Shown one piece after another: positions 1 through 8,857 of a stretch of DNA of 64,000 bases. This DNA is from Labia minor (lineage: Eukaryota; Arthropoda; Insecta; Dermaptera; Spongiphoridae). Within the stretch, counting starts at the first letter, position 1; every line of letters begins with the position of its first letter. The stretch is from assembly GCA_963082975.1 (NCBI GenBank), contig OY720349.1:61006501-61070500 (forward strand), read 5' to 3'. Below the pieces are notes generated by a model that was not told the DNA's origin, did no database searches, and saw only the letters and a program-made list of their open reading frames with translations. Both the position numbers and the translations under genes were made by a program.

Positions 1-1
1 T

Positions 2-349
2 AAATTAATAAGAAAATTTTATAGCAGAATTGTAAATAATGACGAAAATAGTTTGGTTTCGGGTGCGGCACTTCCACACGACCAGTATTATAAAAAAACT
101 CTAGAAACGGGATTTATTCCACCAGAAGCATTTCCTTTCTTAGATGCCCAGGGATATATACAAGACTCTAATAATATTCCTATAATTTATCATGTATATA
201 GAAATAGTAATGACAAAAGAATCAAATACGATCCCTTCCTAGACGGACAGGACCAGTATAGATTTTATAGATTTAGTCGTGCGATCTCGGATAGGGATAA
301 AAAAGAAAAATTAAATAATAAAAACTACTGGTGGTTTGATAATCAATAA
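2..349 (+). CDS. ORF2 C-terminal end of copy A (partial)
   Basis: The frame is open from base 2 to the TAA at 347-349. It encodes the last 115 residues of the 1,087-residue ORF2 found complete in copies B, C and F. This part lies downstream of the reverse transcriptase core and has no catalytic motif. It ends in the WWFDNQ tail shared by all copies. The start is missing only because the window begins here. The encoded end matches copy C (AALPHDQYYKKTLETG) rather than D or F (AALPND). Whether the whole gene is intact cannot be judged. Confidence 0.9.
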   Translation, partial: KLIRKFYSRIVNNDENSLVSGAALPHDQYYKKTLETGFIPPEAFPFLDAQGYIQDSNNIPIIYHVYRNSNDKRIKYDPFLDGQDQYRFYRFSRAISDRDKKEKLNNKNYWWFDNQ

Positions 350-894
350 GTTTACTAGCTGAAAAAGAGAGGAGGAGAAATATATCCGTTATTTGATTTC
401 TTTTATCTTTTCTTTATTGATTGAATCTTATTATTCATATTATAATCATTATAAAAATTGTAGCATAAGTTAATTTATTTATTTTCTTATTATATTAGAA
501 ATTATTAATAAACATTAAGTTAATTTTTTCTTTTTTTCTTTTTTTATATATCTTAATTTATGTAAAGGAGGGGAAAGGAAAAAAAAAAGAATTATAAAAA
601 TTCAAGTAGTGATAAGTTAAATAAAAAATATATTTTTTTTTCAGGTTTTTATAAAGCCAATTTTTCCTGAAAATTTTTTAAAAAATAAATTTATATAAAC
701 TTAATAATTATATATTAAAAACAATTACTTTCCTAGTGTATAAATAATTTAAGCATAATAACGTATATACATAAAATGTATAATGTTATTAATCAAATGT
801 AAATAATATGTAAATCCCAATGTGTTTGAGGATTTTGTTCATTGTAAATTTAACTGTAATTTGGCTCAATAAACACATTTTTCTAAAAAAAAAA
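350..894 (+). other. 3' UTR and poly(A) tail of copy A
   Basis: About 535 bases of AT-rich untranslated sequence follow the ORF2 stop. AATAAA at 868-873 lies about 11 bases before a 10-A tail at 885-894. This is the arrangement of a polyadenylated Pol II transcript copied back into DNA. No gene is visible here. Confidence 0.85.
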
Positions 895-990
895 GCACCG
901 GTTCTCGTCTGATCACCGAAGTTAAGCAACATCGAGCGCGGTTAGTACTTGGATGGGTGACCGCTTGGGAACACCGCGTGCCGTTGCCCT
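895..990 (+). pseudogene. 5S rRNA 3' remnant (nt 25-120) after copy A
   Basis: The remnant begins exactly after the poly(A) tail with gcaccggttctcgt, the duplicated target (5S nt 25-38), and runs to nt 120. It lacks nt 1-24, so it cannot make mature 5S RNA, but it keeps the internal control region (A box, intermediate element, C box). The spacer that follows belongs to the short class lacking the 74-bp segment. Confidence 0.92.
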
Positions 991-1765
991 TAAATTCTAT
1001 TTTTGTTTTTTGGTTTTCCTTTTCACATTTTGACTTTAAAATTTCATCCTATCTTTTTAATCAAGTCTCTTTATTATATTTCTATTTAATTCTAATATTA
1101 TATTCATACAATTTGCAAATAATGAATAAATAAAATTACTCACATTTTCAAAAAATAATTCATAACATTACTTTTAGAAAACCTCGTTATTCATTTTATT
1201 AATTTGTAAATTACCTCTTCGACATAATCAACATCTTTATATGAAAATGTACTGAATTCTTTTCAGCCTGTTGGTATTTTTCTTTTAAGAATACAAAAAT
1301 AAAACTTTCACTAACATTATAGGAAATAGGAAATACATTATAAATGAAACTATTCGAATATCTTTTTATTGATGTAACCAAACCCTTTATAATTGCAAAC
1401 AAGAGTGGTTTCTATGGAAATATTATTAAGAATTGGAAAAAAAAAAAAAAAAAAAAAAAGAAAAATTATATCGCGAAAATAAATAAAAATATATACCCTA
1501 ATAACTATTAAAATTCTTACCCATTGAACTTATCAAATGTCCATGTCATAAATTTTATTCTAAACAATACAGACAGCTCCCGTCTACCATTTGTCAAATT
1601 AGTTATTATTTTACATCCTACTTTCGAAAAAAATAAACAAAAAGGAAAAAAAAAATTCAAATAGCTATATTGCCTTTATTTTATGATTATTCTTTCTCTA
1701 CCTCTCTTTGAGATGTCATAAATTGAAATTTGTTAAACAATAAAACAACCAAACCACCACCACCA

Positions 1766-1781
1766 ATACGTATATACGTAT
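1766..1781. promoter_or_regulatory. 16-bp perfect palindrome upstream of 5S
   Basis: ATACGTATATACGTAT reads the same on both strands. It lies 88-103 bp upstream of the 5S start, next to a CCACCACCACC run, and recurs at the same place in the spacers I read. Its position could suit an upstream transcription element, but that role is inferred from position and conservation only. In a homogenised array conservation alone is weak evidence. Confidence 0.45.
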
Positions 1782-1834
1782 ATATATTTGAAAATTGAAC
1801 ATTAATGTATCAATTTGTTCATTAATAATTGATT

Positions 1835-1845
1835 TTATTTAATAG
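1835..1845 (+). promoter_or_regulatory. TATA-like element of the 5S gene (-34 to -24)
   Basis: TTATTTAATAG lies at -34 to -24 from the 5S start and is present upstream of the 5S genes and 5S 5' halves I inspected. In several animals and fungi 5S genes need a TATA-like box near -30 as well as the internal control region. This is one representative site; equivalents lie 34 bases before each gene listed. Confidence 0.55.
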
Positions 1846-1868
1846 ATGGAGAGTAATTTTAAATCAGT

Positions 1869-1988
1869 GGCAACGGCCATATCATGTTGAATGCACCGGT
1901 TCTCGTCTGATCACCGAAGTTAAGCAACATCGAGCGCGGTTAGTACTTGGATGGGTGACCGCTTGGGAACACCGCGTGCCGTTGCCCT
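1869..1988 (+). rRNA. 5S rRNA: 5S ribosomal RNA (intact, unit 1)
   Basis: This is a 120-nt 5S gene beginning ggcaacggccat and ending gtgccgttgccct. The ends pair as helix I (GGCAACGGC with GCCGTTGCC). The core matches metazoan 5S sequences I know: GATCACCGAAGTTAAGCAAC, GCGCGGTTAGTACTTGGATG and GGTGACCGCTTGGGAACACC. The 5S rRNA joins the large ribosomal subunit and is transcribed by RNA polymerase III with TFIIIA. The start and end were set by helix I and by comparison with insect 5S. The next gene starts 1,072 bp downstream. Confidence 0.97.
1918..1965 (+). promoter_or_regulatory. 5S internal control region (A box, IE, C box)
   Basis: By homology to animal 5S genes, the A box lies at about nt 50-64, the intermediate element at about nt 67-72 and the C box at about nt 80-97. 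TFIIIA binds here and recruits TFIIIC, TFIIIB and Pol III. This is the representative copy. The retrotransposon site (nt 38/39) lies just upstream, so insertion separates the gene start from this promoter without damaging it. Confidence 0.75.
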
Positions 1989-1997
1989 TAAATTCTA

Positions 1998-2009
1998 TTT
2001 TTGTTTTTT
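1998..2009 (+). terminator. Pol III T-run terminator after 5S
   Basis: Two T-runs (T5 then T6, separated by one G) start 10 bases after the 5S 3' end. Runs of four or more T on the non-template strand stop Pol III. The primary transcript would carry about 10-14 extra 3' bases that are then trimmed. The same T-runs follow the array copies generally, including the 3' remnants. Confidence 0.7.
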
Positions 2010-2940
2010 GGTTTTCCTTTTCACATTTTGACTTTAAAATTTCATCCTATCTTTTTAATCAAGTCTCTTTATTATATTTCTATTTAATTCTAATATTATA
2101 TTCATACAATTTGCAAATAATGAATAAATAAAATTACTCACATTTTCAAAAAATAATTCATAACATTACTTTTAGAAAACCTCGTTATTCATTTTATTAA
2201 TTTGTAAATTACCTCTTCGACATAATCAACATCTTTATATGAAAATGTACTGAATTCTTTTCAGCCTGTTGGTATTTTTCTTTTAAGAATACAAAAATAA
2301 AACTTTCCCTAACATTATAGGAAATAGGAAATACATTATAAATGAAACTATTCGAATATCTTTTTATTGATGTAACCAAACCCTCCCTCACTCACTCTGT
2401 TTTAGACAAAACACATTGAATGAATGAAATAACAAGAAAATTTAACTATTTTATACTTTTATAATTGCAAACAAGAGTGGTTTCTATGGAAATATTATTA
2501 AGAATTGGAAAAAAAAAAAAAAAAAAAAAAAGAAAAATTATATCGCGAAAATAAATAAAAATATATACCCTAATAACTATTAAAATTCTTACCCATTGAA
2601 CTTATCAAATGTCCATGTCATAAATTTTATTCTAAACAATACAGACAGCTCCCGTCTACCATTTGTCAAATTAGTTATTATTTTACATCCTACTTTCGAA
2701 AAAAATAAACAAAAAGGAAAAAAAAAATTCAAATAGCTATATTGCCTTTATTTTATGATTATTCTTTCTCTACCTCTCTTTGAGATGTCATAAATTGAAA
2801 TTTGTTAAACAATAAAACAACCAAACCACCACCACCAATACGTATATACGTATATATATTTGAAAATTGAACATTAATGTATCAATTTGTTCATTAATAA
2901 TTGATTTTATTTAATAGATGGAGAGTAATTTTAAATCAGT

Positions 2941-3060
2941 GGCAACGGCCATATCATGTTGAATGCACCGGTTCTCGTCTGATCACCGAAGTTAAGCAAC
3001 ATCGAGCGCGGTTAGTACTTGGATGGGTGACCGCTTGGGAACACCGCGTGCCGTTGCCCT
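2941..3060 (+). rRNA. 5S rRNA: 5S ribosomal RNA (intact, unit 2)
   Basis: This gene matches the array consensus. The next unit begins 1,076 bp downstream but is split by copy B. Its spacer has the CCAAAC variant of the CCYWAAC site and a full 74-bp segment. Confidence 0.97.
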
Positions 3061-4016
3061 TAAATTCTATTTTTGTTTTTTGGTTTTCCTTTTCACATTT
3101 TGACTTTAAAATTTCATCCTATCTTTTTAATCAAGTCTCTTTATTATATTTCTATTTAATTCTAATATTATATTCATACAATTTGCAAATAATGAATAAA
3201 TAAAATTACTCACATTTTCAAAAAATAATTCATAACATTACTTTTAGAAAACCTCGTTATTCATTTTATTAATTTGTAAATTACCTCTTCGACATAATCA
3301 ACATCTTTATATGAAAATGTACTGAATTCTTTTGAGCCTGTTGGTATTTTTCTTTTAAGAATACAAAAATAAAACTTTCCCAAACATTATAGGAAATAGG
3401 AAATACATTATAAATGAAACTATTCGAATATCTTTTTATTGATGTAACCAAACCCTCCCTCACTCACTCTGTTTTAGACAAAACACATTGAATGAATGAA
3501 ATAACAAGAAAATTTAACTATTTTATACTTTTATAATTGCAAACAAGAGTGGTTTCTATGGAAATATTATTAAGAATTGGAAAAAAAAAAAAAAAAAAAA
3601 AAAAAAAGAAAAATTATATCGCGAAAATAAATAAAAATATATACCCTAATAACTATTAAAATTCTTACCCATTGAACTTATCAAATGTCCATGTCATAAA
3701 TTTTATTCTAAACAATACAGACAGCTCCCGTCTACCATTTGTCAAATTAGTTATTATTTTACATCCTACTTTCGAAAAAAATAAACAAAAAGGAAAAAAA
3801 AAATTCAAATAGCTATATTGCCTTTATTTTATGATTATTCTTTCTCTACCTCTCTTTGAGATGTCATAAATTGAAATTTGTTAAACAATAAAACAACCAA
3901 ACCACCACCACCAATACGTATATACGTATATATATTTGAAAATTGAACATTAATGTATCAATTTGTTCATTAATAATTGATTTTATTTAATAGATGGAGA
4001 GTAATTTTAAATCAGT

Positions 4017-4054
4017 GGCAACGGCCATATCATGTTGAATGCACCGGTTCTCGT
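4017..4054 (+). pseudogene. 5S rRNA 5' half (nt 1-38) before copy B
   Basis: Nucleotides 1-38 of 5S are joined to copy B after TCTCGT; the C at 4055 could belong to either side. The fragment keeps its upstream TATA-like box but has lost the internal promoter to the far side of a 5.3-kb insertion. Its last 14 bases are repeated at 9405-9418. The ATG at 4032 (5S nt 16-18) opens ORF1 of copy B. Confidence 0.93.
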
Positions 4055-5648
4055 CAGTTCTAGTCGAGCATCGGTACGGTTAACATCTCCTTCCAGAGTG
4101 GAGACCCCGAGCCCGAACAATAACCCGCCTACGGATCCCAAGCCCGGCCTACCTGCCAAGCCCTTGGGCCAGCCCTTAGAATTGCCTCCGAGCAAAGCTA
4201 AAACTATCAGTGTGCAGACTAAAGGTCTTTCGAACAAGAAAGCTTTTGAGTTATTAATTAACTCAAAAAGATCCTTAACGAAAGCTGACGTGAAACGTCT
4301 AAGTGTTAGAATGTCGACAGGCAAGAAAAATTCTTCGAGTGGGGTTACAAGTAACTCAAAAATGCAGGCTCTCGAATACGAGAACAAAGAGTTAAGGAAA
4401 AAAATTCAAGAATTGGAAGAATTAATAAAAAAGAACATTTCATCGGCAACGACAACATTAGACGATGACGTCGAAATGGAAGAAGACGCGGACAATCAGA
4501 AGTGGACGGAGGTATCAAGGAAAAGAAAATCAGGAAAAGAATCTCTAGTGCCTCAATCCAATAAAAAGCTGCTGACCGGTGAAACAACAATAAATGAAAA
4601 TCCTAAAAAAATCACTACTCCGCAGGTGGAAAAGACCTCAGCAAAAGAGAAATGACCACCAATATCAATAAACAACGATATCGCGGTGCAAGTGATACAG
4701 ATTATGAAGACTTTTTCAAAACATTTTGAAATCAAACGAAGACCGGGTTCGAAAATGTCTAATATAATCACCCAATCAATGGATGATTATAAAAAAATAA
4801 TTGCCAAACTAAGAGAAAGGAAGTATGAATTTTTTACATTTACTCCAAAATGTGAAAAATATCAGACATTTCTTCTCAAAGGGTTGGCTCTCGAAACGAG
4901 TGAAGAAATCGTGAAAGAAGAATTAGATATTCACAAGAATATAAAATTCACCAAAATAGAGAGATTCGCAACAAAAAAATCCAAGGACGAAAAGAAAACT
5001 CTTCCCATGTTCTTAATCCAAATAAGCCCGGACAGCAAATTTAAAGACTTAAAAGAAATTAAAACTATATTTCATCAAAGGATTCACTGGGAAAACATAA
5101 AAAAACAACAAATGATGCAATGTTACAATTGCCAACGCATGGGTCACTCATCTCACTCATGCAATATGGAATCAAGATGTGTTAAATGTAACACAAAACA
5201 TGAAAAAGGTCAGTGCCAAATTACAATTGATACAGACAAATCAAAAATTTTCTGTGTCAATTGTAAAGAATACGGCCACCCGGCTTCATACAAGGGTTGT
5301 CCAGAAAAAAGAAAATTAATGGATAAAATAAAGAACAAGAAGAATGAAGAAAAAGACAATAAAATAAATAGGGTGAACCGAATTACCAAGATGGTTAATC
5401 CAGGTATGTCATTCGCGGCAGCGGTGAATAATAATAGTGTAAGTGATTCAAACAAAACATCAAATAGTGAAAGTGTTACAGTGCAAAGTGCTCCCCTTGA
5501 AAATAATGTTGAAAGCAGACTGCAGAGAATGGAAAATGCAATTCAACAACTTACAATCAGCATGCAAATAATTGCCAACTTACTACAACCTCAATGTATA
5601 CTGGTGAGTGCTCAACAGATAGGAAAATCCAAAAATCTTTTAAATTAA
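4032..5648 (+). pseudogene. ORF1 (gag-like) of copy B, interrupted by a stop
   Basis: The frame matches the 516-residue ORF1 of copies C and F but has a TGA at 4653-4655 where they have a Cys codon (TGT), giving a 207-residue product. It stays open in the same frame afterwards. A second change turns the normal TGA stop into TGT at the ORF2 start, so the frame runs on to 5648. The proline-rich N-terminal region, coiled-coil segment and three zinc knuckles (about 5118-5300) are recognisable. The 207-residue product would lack the knuckles. The ATG at 4032 is inside the 5S half. The coiled-coil region is E-like (LEELIKKNISSAT). Confidence 0.88.
4054..4088 (+). promoter_or_regulatory. Putative Pol II initiator plus DPE-like site, copy B
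   Basis: TCAGTT spans the 5S/element junction, with TC from 5S nt 38-39 and AGTT from the element. It fits the arthropod initiator TCA(G/T)T(C/T). ACATCT at +28 to +33 from the A fits the loose downstream-element consensus. Non-LTR elements of flies commonly use such internal promoters. This is motif-level evidence only, explained more fully under copy C. Confidence 0.35.
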
Positions 5649-8600
5649 ATTGCTTGTCATTAAATGTTAACTCGTTAGTTTCAATGCAAAAAAGAGCAAG
5701 CTTGCTTGCACTATTAGAAAAATATAGGCCGGATGTTCTTATGTTAAGTGAGACCAAACTTAATAAAATGCATCAAATGTCATTTGCTGAATACAACTTT
5801 ATTAGGACAGATAATCCAAATGAAAACAATGCAGGAGGAACAGCAATATTAATTAAAAAATCATTCAATTATAGGGAAATTCTTAATAGCAAAATATTAA
5901 ACAATAAAAAAGTAGAATCAACCATAATAAAAATTAAAATTGATAATAAAAAAAATCTTTTCCTAATATCAATATACTCCCCAAGTAAAAATGATAGTTT
6001 ATTTATTGAAGAGCTAGAAAATATTTTCAAAAATCTCAATTTAGACCAACAGGACAATTACTTTTATTTGGCCGGTGACTTGAATGCCAAACACGTAAGA
6101 TGGAATAATAGAAAAAATGACTCTAGAGGGAATAAACTTTGCAGATGGGTCGGCGATAATGAAATTCAATTCAAAATAAAGCTTCTTTGTTCAGAAATTC
6201 CTTCCTTCCCAAGAACAGGATCATTTATAGATCTGGTATTGATAGATACCAGATTAAAAGTAATTAATAAAAAAAATAATTATCAAGTTCCAGTGATTGA
6301 TTTCGATGGAGATCACTTAGGTCTAGTTTCTGAAGTGGAGCTTCCAGGCTTAGAAATAGAAAATCAAATAAATAAAAACAAATTTAACTTCAAAAAAACA
6401 AATTGGCAGCATTTCAAAAATTACCTTAACAAAACTTGTACAATTGACCTTTCGGAAAACCAAAATTTAAATAATCAAAAAATAGATGAATCAATAAATT
6501 TAATTGAACAACACATTCACTCTGCAATTCAAAAGGCAACACCCAAATTCAAAAGCTTCAACTCAATTGACAAATACGTCACTCATAAAATTAAAAAACT
6601 ACAAAAAGAAAAAAGTTTTCTAATATCACAAATTAATAAATTTTATAAAAATAATTTGAACCGTAACTCTGATGAATTTTTAATCCTGAAAGCTTTACTA
6701 CAAGAAATTAGAAAAAAAATAAATAAGGAAATCAGTCAATCAATTAACAATTATTGGAAAAACCAAATTGAAAATATACCAGAAAAAAGCTCATCAGAAA
6801 CACTTCCAAAAATTAATGGTATTTTCAGAAGGGGACAAAAAGGGAAGGCAATAAATACAAAAATAAAAATTCCAAACAATAGATTAGAAATTATAGAAAA
6901 GGCCGGAATTAAAAGGGAAAATCTAACAAAAGATGCAGAAGGTAACTTCGTAATTTACGACCCAATTGAAAAGCTTAATATAATGGGATTTCACTTTTCA
7001 ATGACCCATTTGCAAAATAAAAATTTAGGTACACATGGACTAACTAACATTATACAACATTGGACTGATAAACTAAAAACTGAAATACTGACTGACAAAC
7101 AAAACAATAAAAGAATAAACAAATTTTCAATTCATAACAAAGCTTCAGACCCTATTTTAAAAGACGAACAACTCTCACTGACAAATTTCCAAGAAGTAAA
7201 AAACATTTTTAAAAGACTAAATAACAAAACATCGACTGGAATTGACAAAATTCCAAATTGTGTTCTTAAGCATCTGCCTGATAAAGTAATTGTCTATTTC
7301 ACCATCATATTTAACAATGCCCTGAGCAATTTATATTTTCCTGAAAAATGGAAAAAGGCACTATTAATAGCAATCCCAAAAAAAGACAAAGACACATCCA
7401 TTTTAACAAATTTAAGGCCAATAAGTTTATTACCTTGCATTGGAAAGATATTTGAAATAATAATAAATAAAAGGTTGGTCTCAACATGTATAAATAAGAA
7501 TATCCTACCTGAAACTCAATTCGGTTTTAGATACAAGCATTCAACAATTAATGCTATTACAAAATTAAACTCGGACATCTGTTGGGCTCTCAACGGAGGT
7601 AATGTGGTTGGAGCGTGTCTGATTGATGTTGAAAAGGCATTCGACACAGTCTGGAGAGAAGGCCTAATTTACAAACTATTAAAGAAAGGTTTCGACAAAA
7701 ACTTAGTGAAAATGATATGGAGCATGATTGAAAACAGATCATTCGTAATGAGCGATAGAGGTTTGCAGTCCTCAATCAGCTTTCCGGTTGAAAACGGTTT
7801 ACAACAGGGTACGATAAACTCGCCAGTTCTATTTAATATATTTATAAGTGATATTCTAACAGCATATGAACTAAATGTTAAGAAAGGTCTGAATGCACTG
7901 GCATTTGCGGATGACCTGATCATTTATATTTCTGGGAAAAAAACAGATGAAATTCAACAAAAATTAGAATCTTTAGGCAACAAAATTTTTACTTTTTATA
8001 ATAATTGGAAATTAAAGATAAATTTAAATAAATGTGAAACAATATTATTTAGGCCAACTATTAACAATGGAAACAAAAATTTAAAAAAGAATTGGAAAAA
8101 TTTTCACATAAATATAAATGGTCAGGTCATTCCCCATAAAAACACAGTTCGTTATCTAGGCGTACATTTAGATGAAAGACTAATGTTCAAAAATCACATA
8201 AATATTCAATTAGCCAAGGCCAGAGCAGCATTCATGTCGTTAAAATGGCTATTCTATAGTCCGTATTTAAAGCCAAAAATAAAAATTCAATGCTATAGTT
8301 TATTTGTTAGACCAATTGTAACATACGGTTCAAGTATATGGTTCAACCAAAACGCATCAACAATGGAGAAAATTCGTGTGTTTGAAAGGAAATGCTTAAG
8401 AGCTTGTCTGGGGATGTGGAGGGCTCGAGAAACCAGCTATCAGAAATTTATAAATAATGAAACAATCTACAATCTGGCGAATTTAAATAGAATAGATTGC
8501 TTCATTATTAAATTAATAAGAAAATTTTACAGCAGAATTGTAAATAATGACGAAAATAGTTTGGTTTCGGGTGCGGCACTTCCACACGACCAGTATTATA

Positions 8601-8857
8601 AAAAAACTCTAGACACGGGATTTATTCCACCAGAAGCATTTCCTTTCTTAGATGCCCAGGGATATATACAAGACTCTAATAATATTCCTATAATTTATCA
8701 TGTATATAGAAATAGTAATGATAAAAGAATCAAATACGATCCCTTCCTAGACGGACAGGACCAGTATAGATTTTATAGATTTAGTCGTGCGATCCCGGAT
8801 AGGGATAAAAAAGAAAAGTTAAATAATAAAAACTACTGGTGGTTTGATAATCAATAG
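5594..8857 (+). CDS. ORF2 endonuclease / reverse transcriptase of copy B
   Basis: This is a complete 1,087-residue ORF2. The APE-type endonuclease (about residues 18-245) has NVN near residue 24, SETK with E53, GDLNAKH at 161-167 and GDH at 239-241. The reverse transcriptase (about 585-860) has LRPISLLP, the IDVEKAFD aspartates (678, 684), QQGTINSP and FADD (771-774). The C-terminal part has YLGVHLD and RPIVTYGSSIW, as in Jockey-group ORF2. I see no RNase H domain. The protein would nick the 5S target and copy the element RNA there. In this copy the start reads ATGTATACTGG because the overlapping ORF1 stop is mutated. Confidence 0.93.
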   Translation: MYTGECSTDRKIQKSFKLNCLSLNVNSLVSMQKRASLLALLEKYRPDVLMLSETKLNKMHQMSFAEYNFIRTDNPNENNAGGTAILIKKSFNYREILNSKILNNKKVESTIIKIKIDNKKNLFLISIYSPSKNDSLFIEELENIFKNLNLDQQDNYFYLAGDLNAKHVRWNNRKNDSRGNKLCRWVGDNEIQFKIKLLCSEIPSFPRTGSFIDLVLIDTRLKVINKKNNYQVPVIDFDGDHLGLVSEVELPGLEIENQINKNKFNFKKTNWQHFKNYLNKTCTIDLSENQNLNNQKIDESINLIEQHIHSAIQKATPKFKSFNSIDKYVTHKIKKLQKEKSFLISQINKFYKNNLNRNSDEFLILKALLQEIRKKINKEISQSINNYWKNQIENIPEKSSSETLPKINGIFRRGQKGKAINTKIKIPNNRLEIIEKAGIKRENLTKDAEGNFVIYDPIEKLNIMGFHFSMTHLQNKNLGTHGLTNIIQHWTDKLKTEILTDKQNNKRINKFSIHNKASDPILKDEQLSLTNFQEVKNIFKRLNNKTSTGIDKIPNCVLKHLPDKVIVYFTIIFNNALSNLYFPEKWKKALLIAIPKKDKDTSILTNLRPISLLPCIGKIFEIIINKRLVSTCINKNILPETQFGFRYKHSTINAITKLNSDICWALNGGNVVGACLIDVEKAFDTVWREGLIYKLLKKGFDKNLVKMIWSMIENRSFVMSDRGLQSSISFPVENGLQQGTINSPVLFNIFISDILTAYELNVKKGLNALAFADDLIIYISGKKTDEIQQKLESLGNKIFTFYNNWKLKINLNKCETILFRPTINNGNKNLKKNWKNFHININGQVIPHKNTVRYLGVHLDERLMFKNHINIQLAKARAAFMSLKWLFYSPYLKPKIKIQCYSLFVRPIVTYGSSIWFNQNASTMEKIRVFERKCLRACLGMWRARETSYQKFINNETIYNLANLNRIDCFIIKLIRKFYSRIVNNDENSLVSGAALPHDQYYKKTLDTGFIPPEAFPFLDAQGYIQDSNNIPIIYHVYRNSNDKRIKYDPFLDGQDQYRFYRFSRAIPDRDKKEKLNNKNYWWFDNQ

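Larger units (their letters stand above)
1..894 (+). mobile_element. Non-LTR retrotransposon copy A, 3' part (5S-inserted, Jockey-like)
   Basis: This is the 3' end of a LINE-type element whose 5' part lies outside the window. It holds the last 115 codons of ORF2, a 3' UTR and a 10-base poly(A) tail (885-894). It is followed directly by 5S nucleotides 25-120, so it occupies the same target site as copies B to E. Across the shared ~890 bp it is almost identical to copy C: I see only one T more in a T-run near 633-641 and one A more in the tail. That implies a recent common source. Confidence 0.93.
991..4016 (+). repeat. 5S array block 1: spacers around two intact 5S genes
   Basis: This block holds three spacers and the intact genes at 1869 and 2941. 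The first spacer lacks the 74-bp segment; the next two have it (periods 1,072 and 1,076). Each spacer carries a pure A-tract of roughly 23-30 bases just before a conserved gaaaaattatatcgcg motif, a CCACCACCACC run, and a 16-bp palindrome about 90 bp upstream of the next gene. Apart from the 5S genes I see no coding sequence, tRNA, snRNA or spliced-leader gene. Confidence 0.9.

Noticed and set aside
991-1868. A linked small-RNA gene in the spacer (tRNA, U1-U6 snRNA, spliced leader, as found beside 5S in some animals)
   Set aside because: I looked on both strands for U6, spliced-leader and tRNA A/B-box signatures and found none convincing. An Infernal/Rfam scan would be decisive.
1829-2131. A ~100-residue + strand frame repeated in nearly every unit across the 5S gene
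   Set aside because: It opens with TTG, not ATG, reads through the 5S gene and into T-rich spacer, and is conserved only because the array is homogenised. Spacer changes that add stops (49542, 51697, 53850) are tolerated.
2209-2391. A 60-63-residue minus-strand frame repeated in every spacer
   Set aside because: It depends on where the 74-bp deletion falls, has no recognisable domain, and lies in homogenised spacer. Many copies only reflect the repeat.
8100-8857. RNase H domain at the ORF2 C-terminus
   Set aside because: The region after the reverse transcriptase matches the Jockey-type C-terminal segment and shows no recognisable RNase H catalytic pattern.
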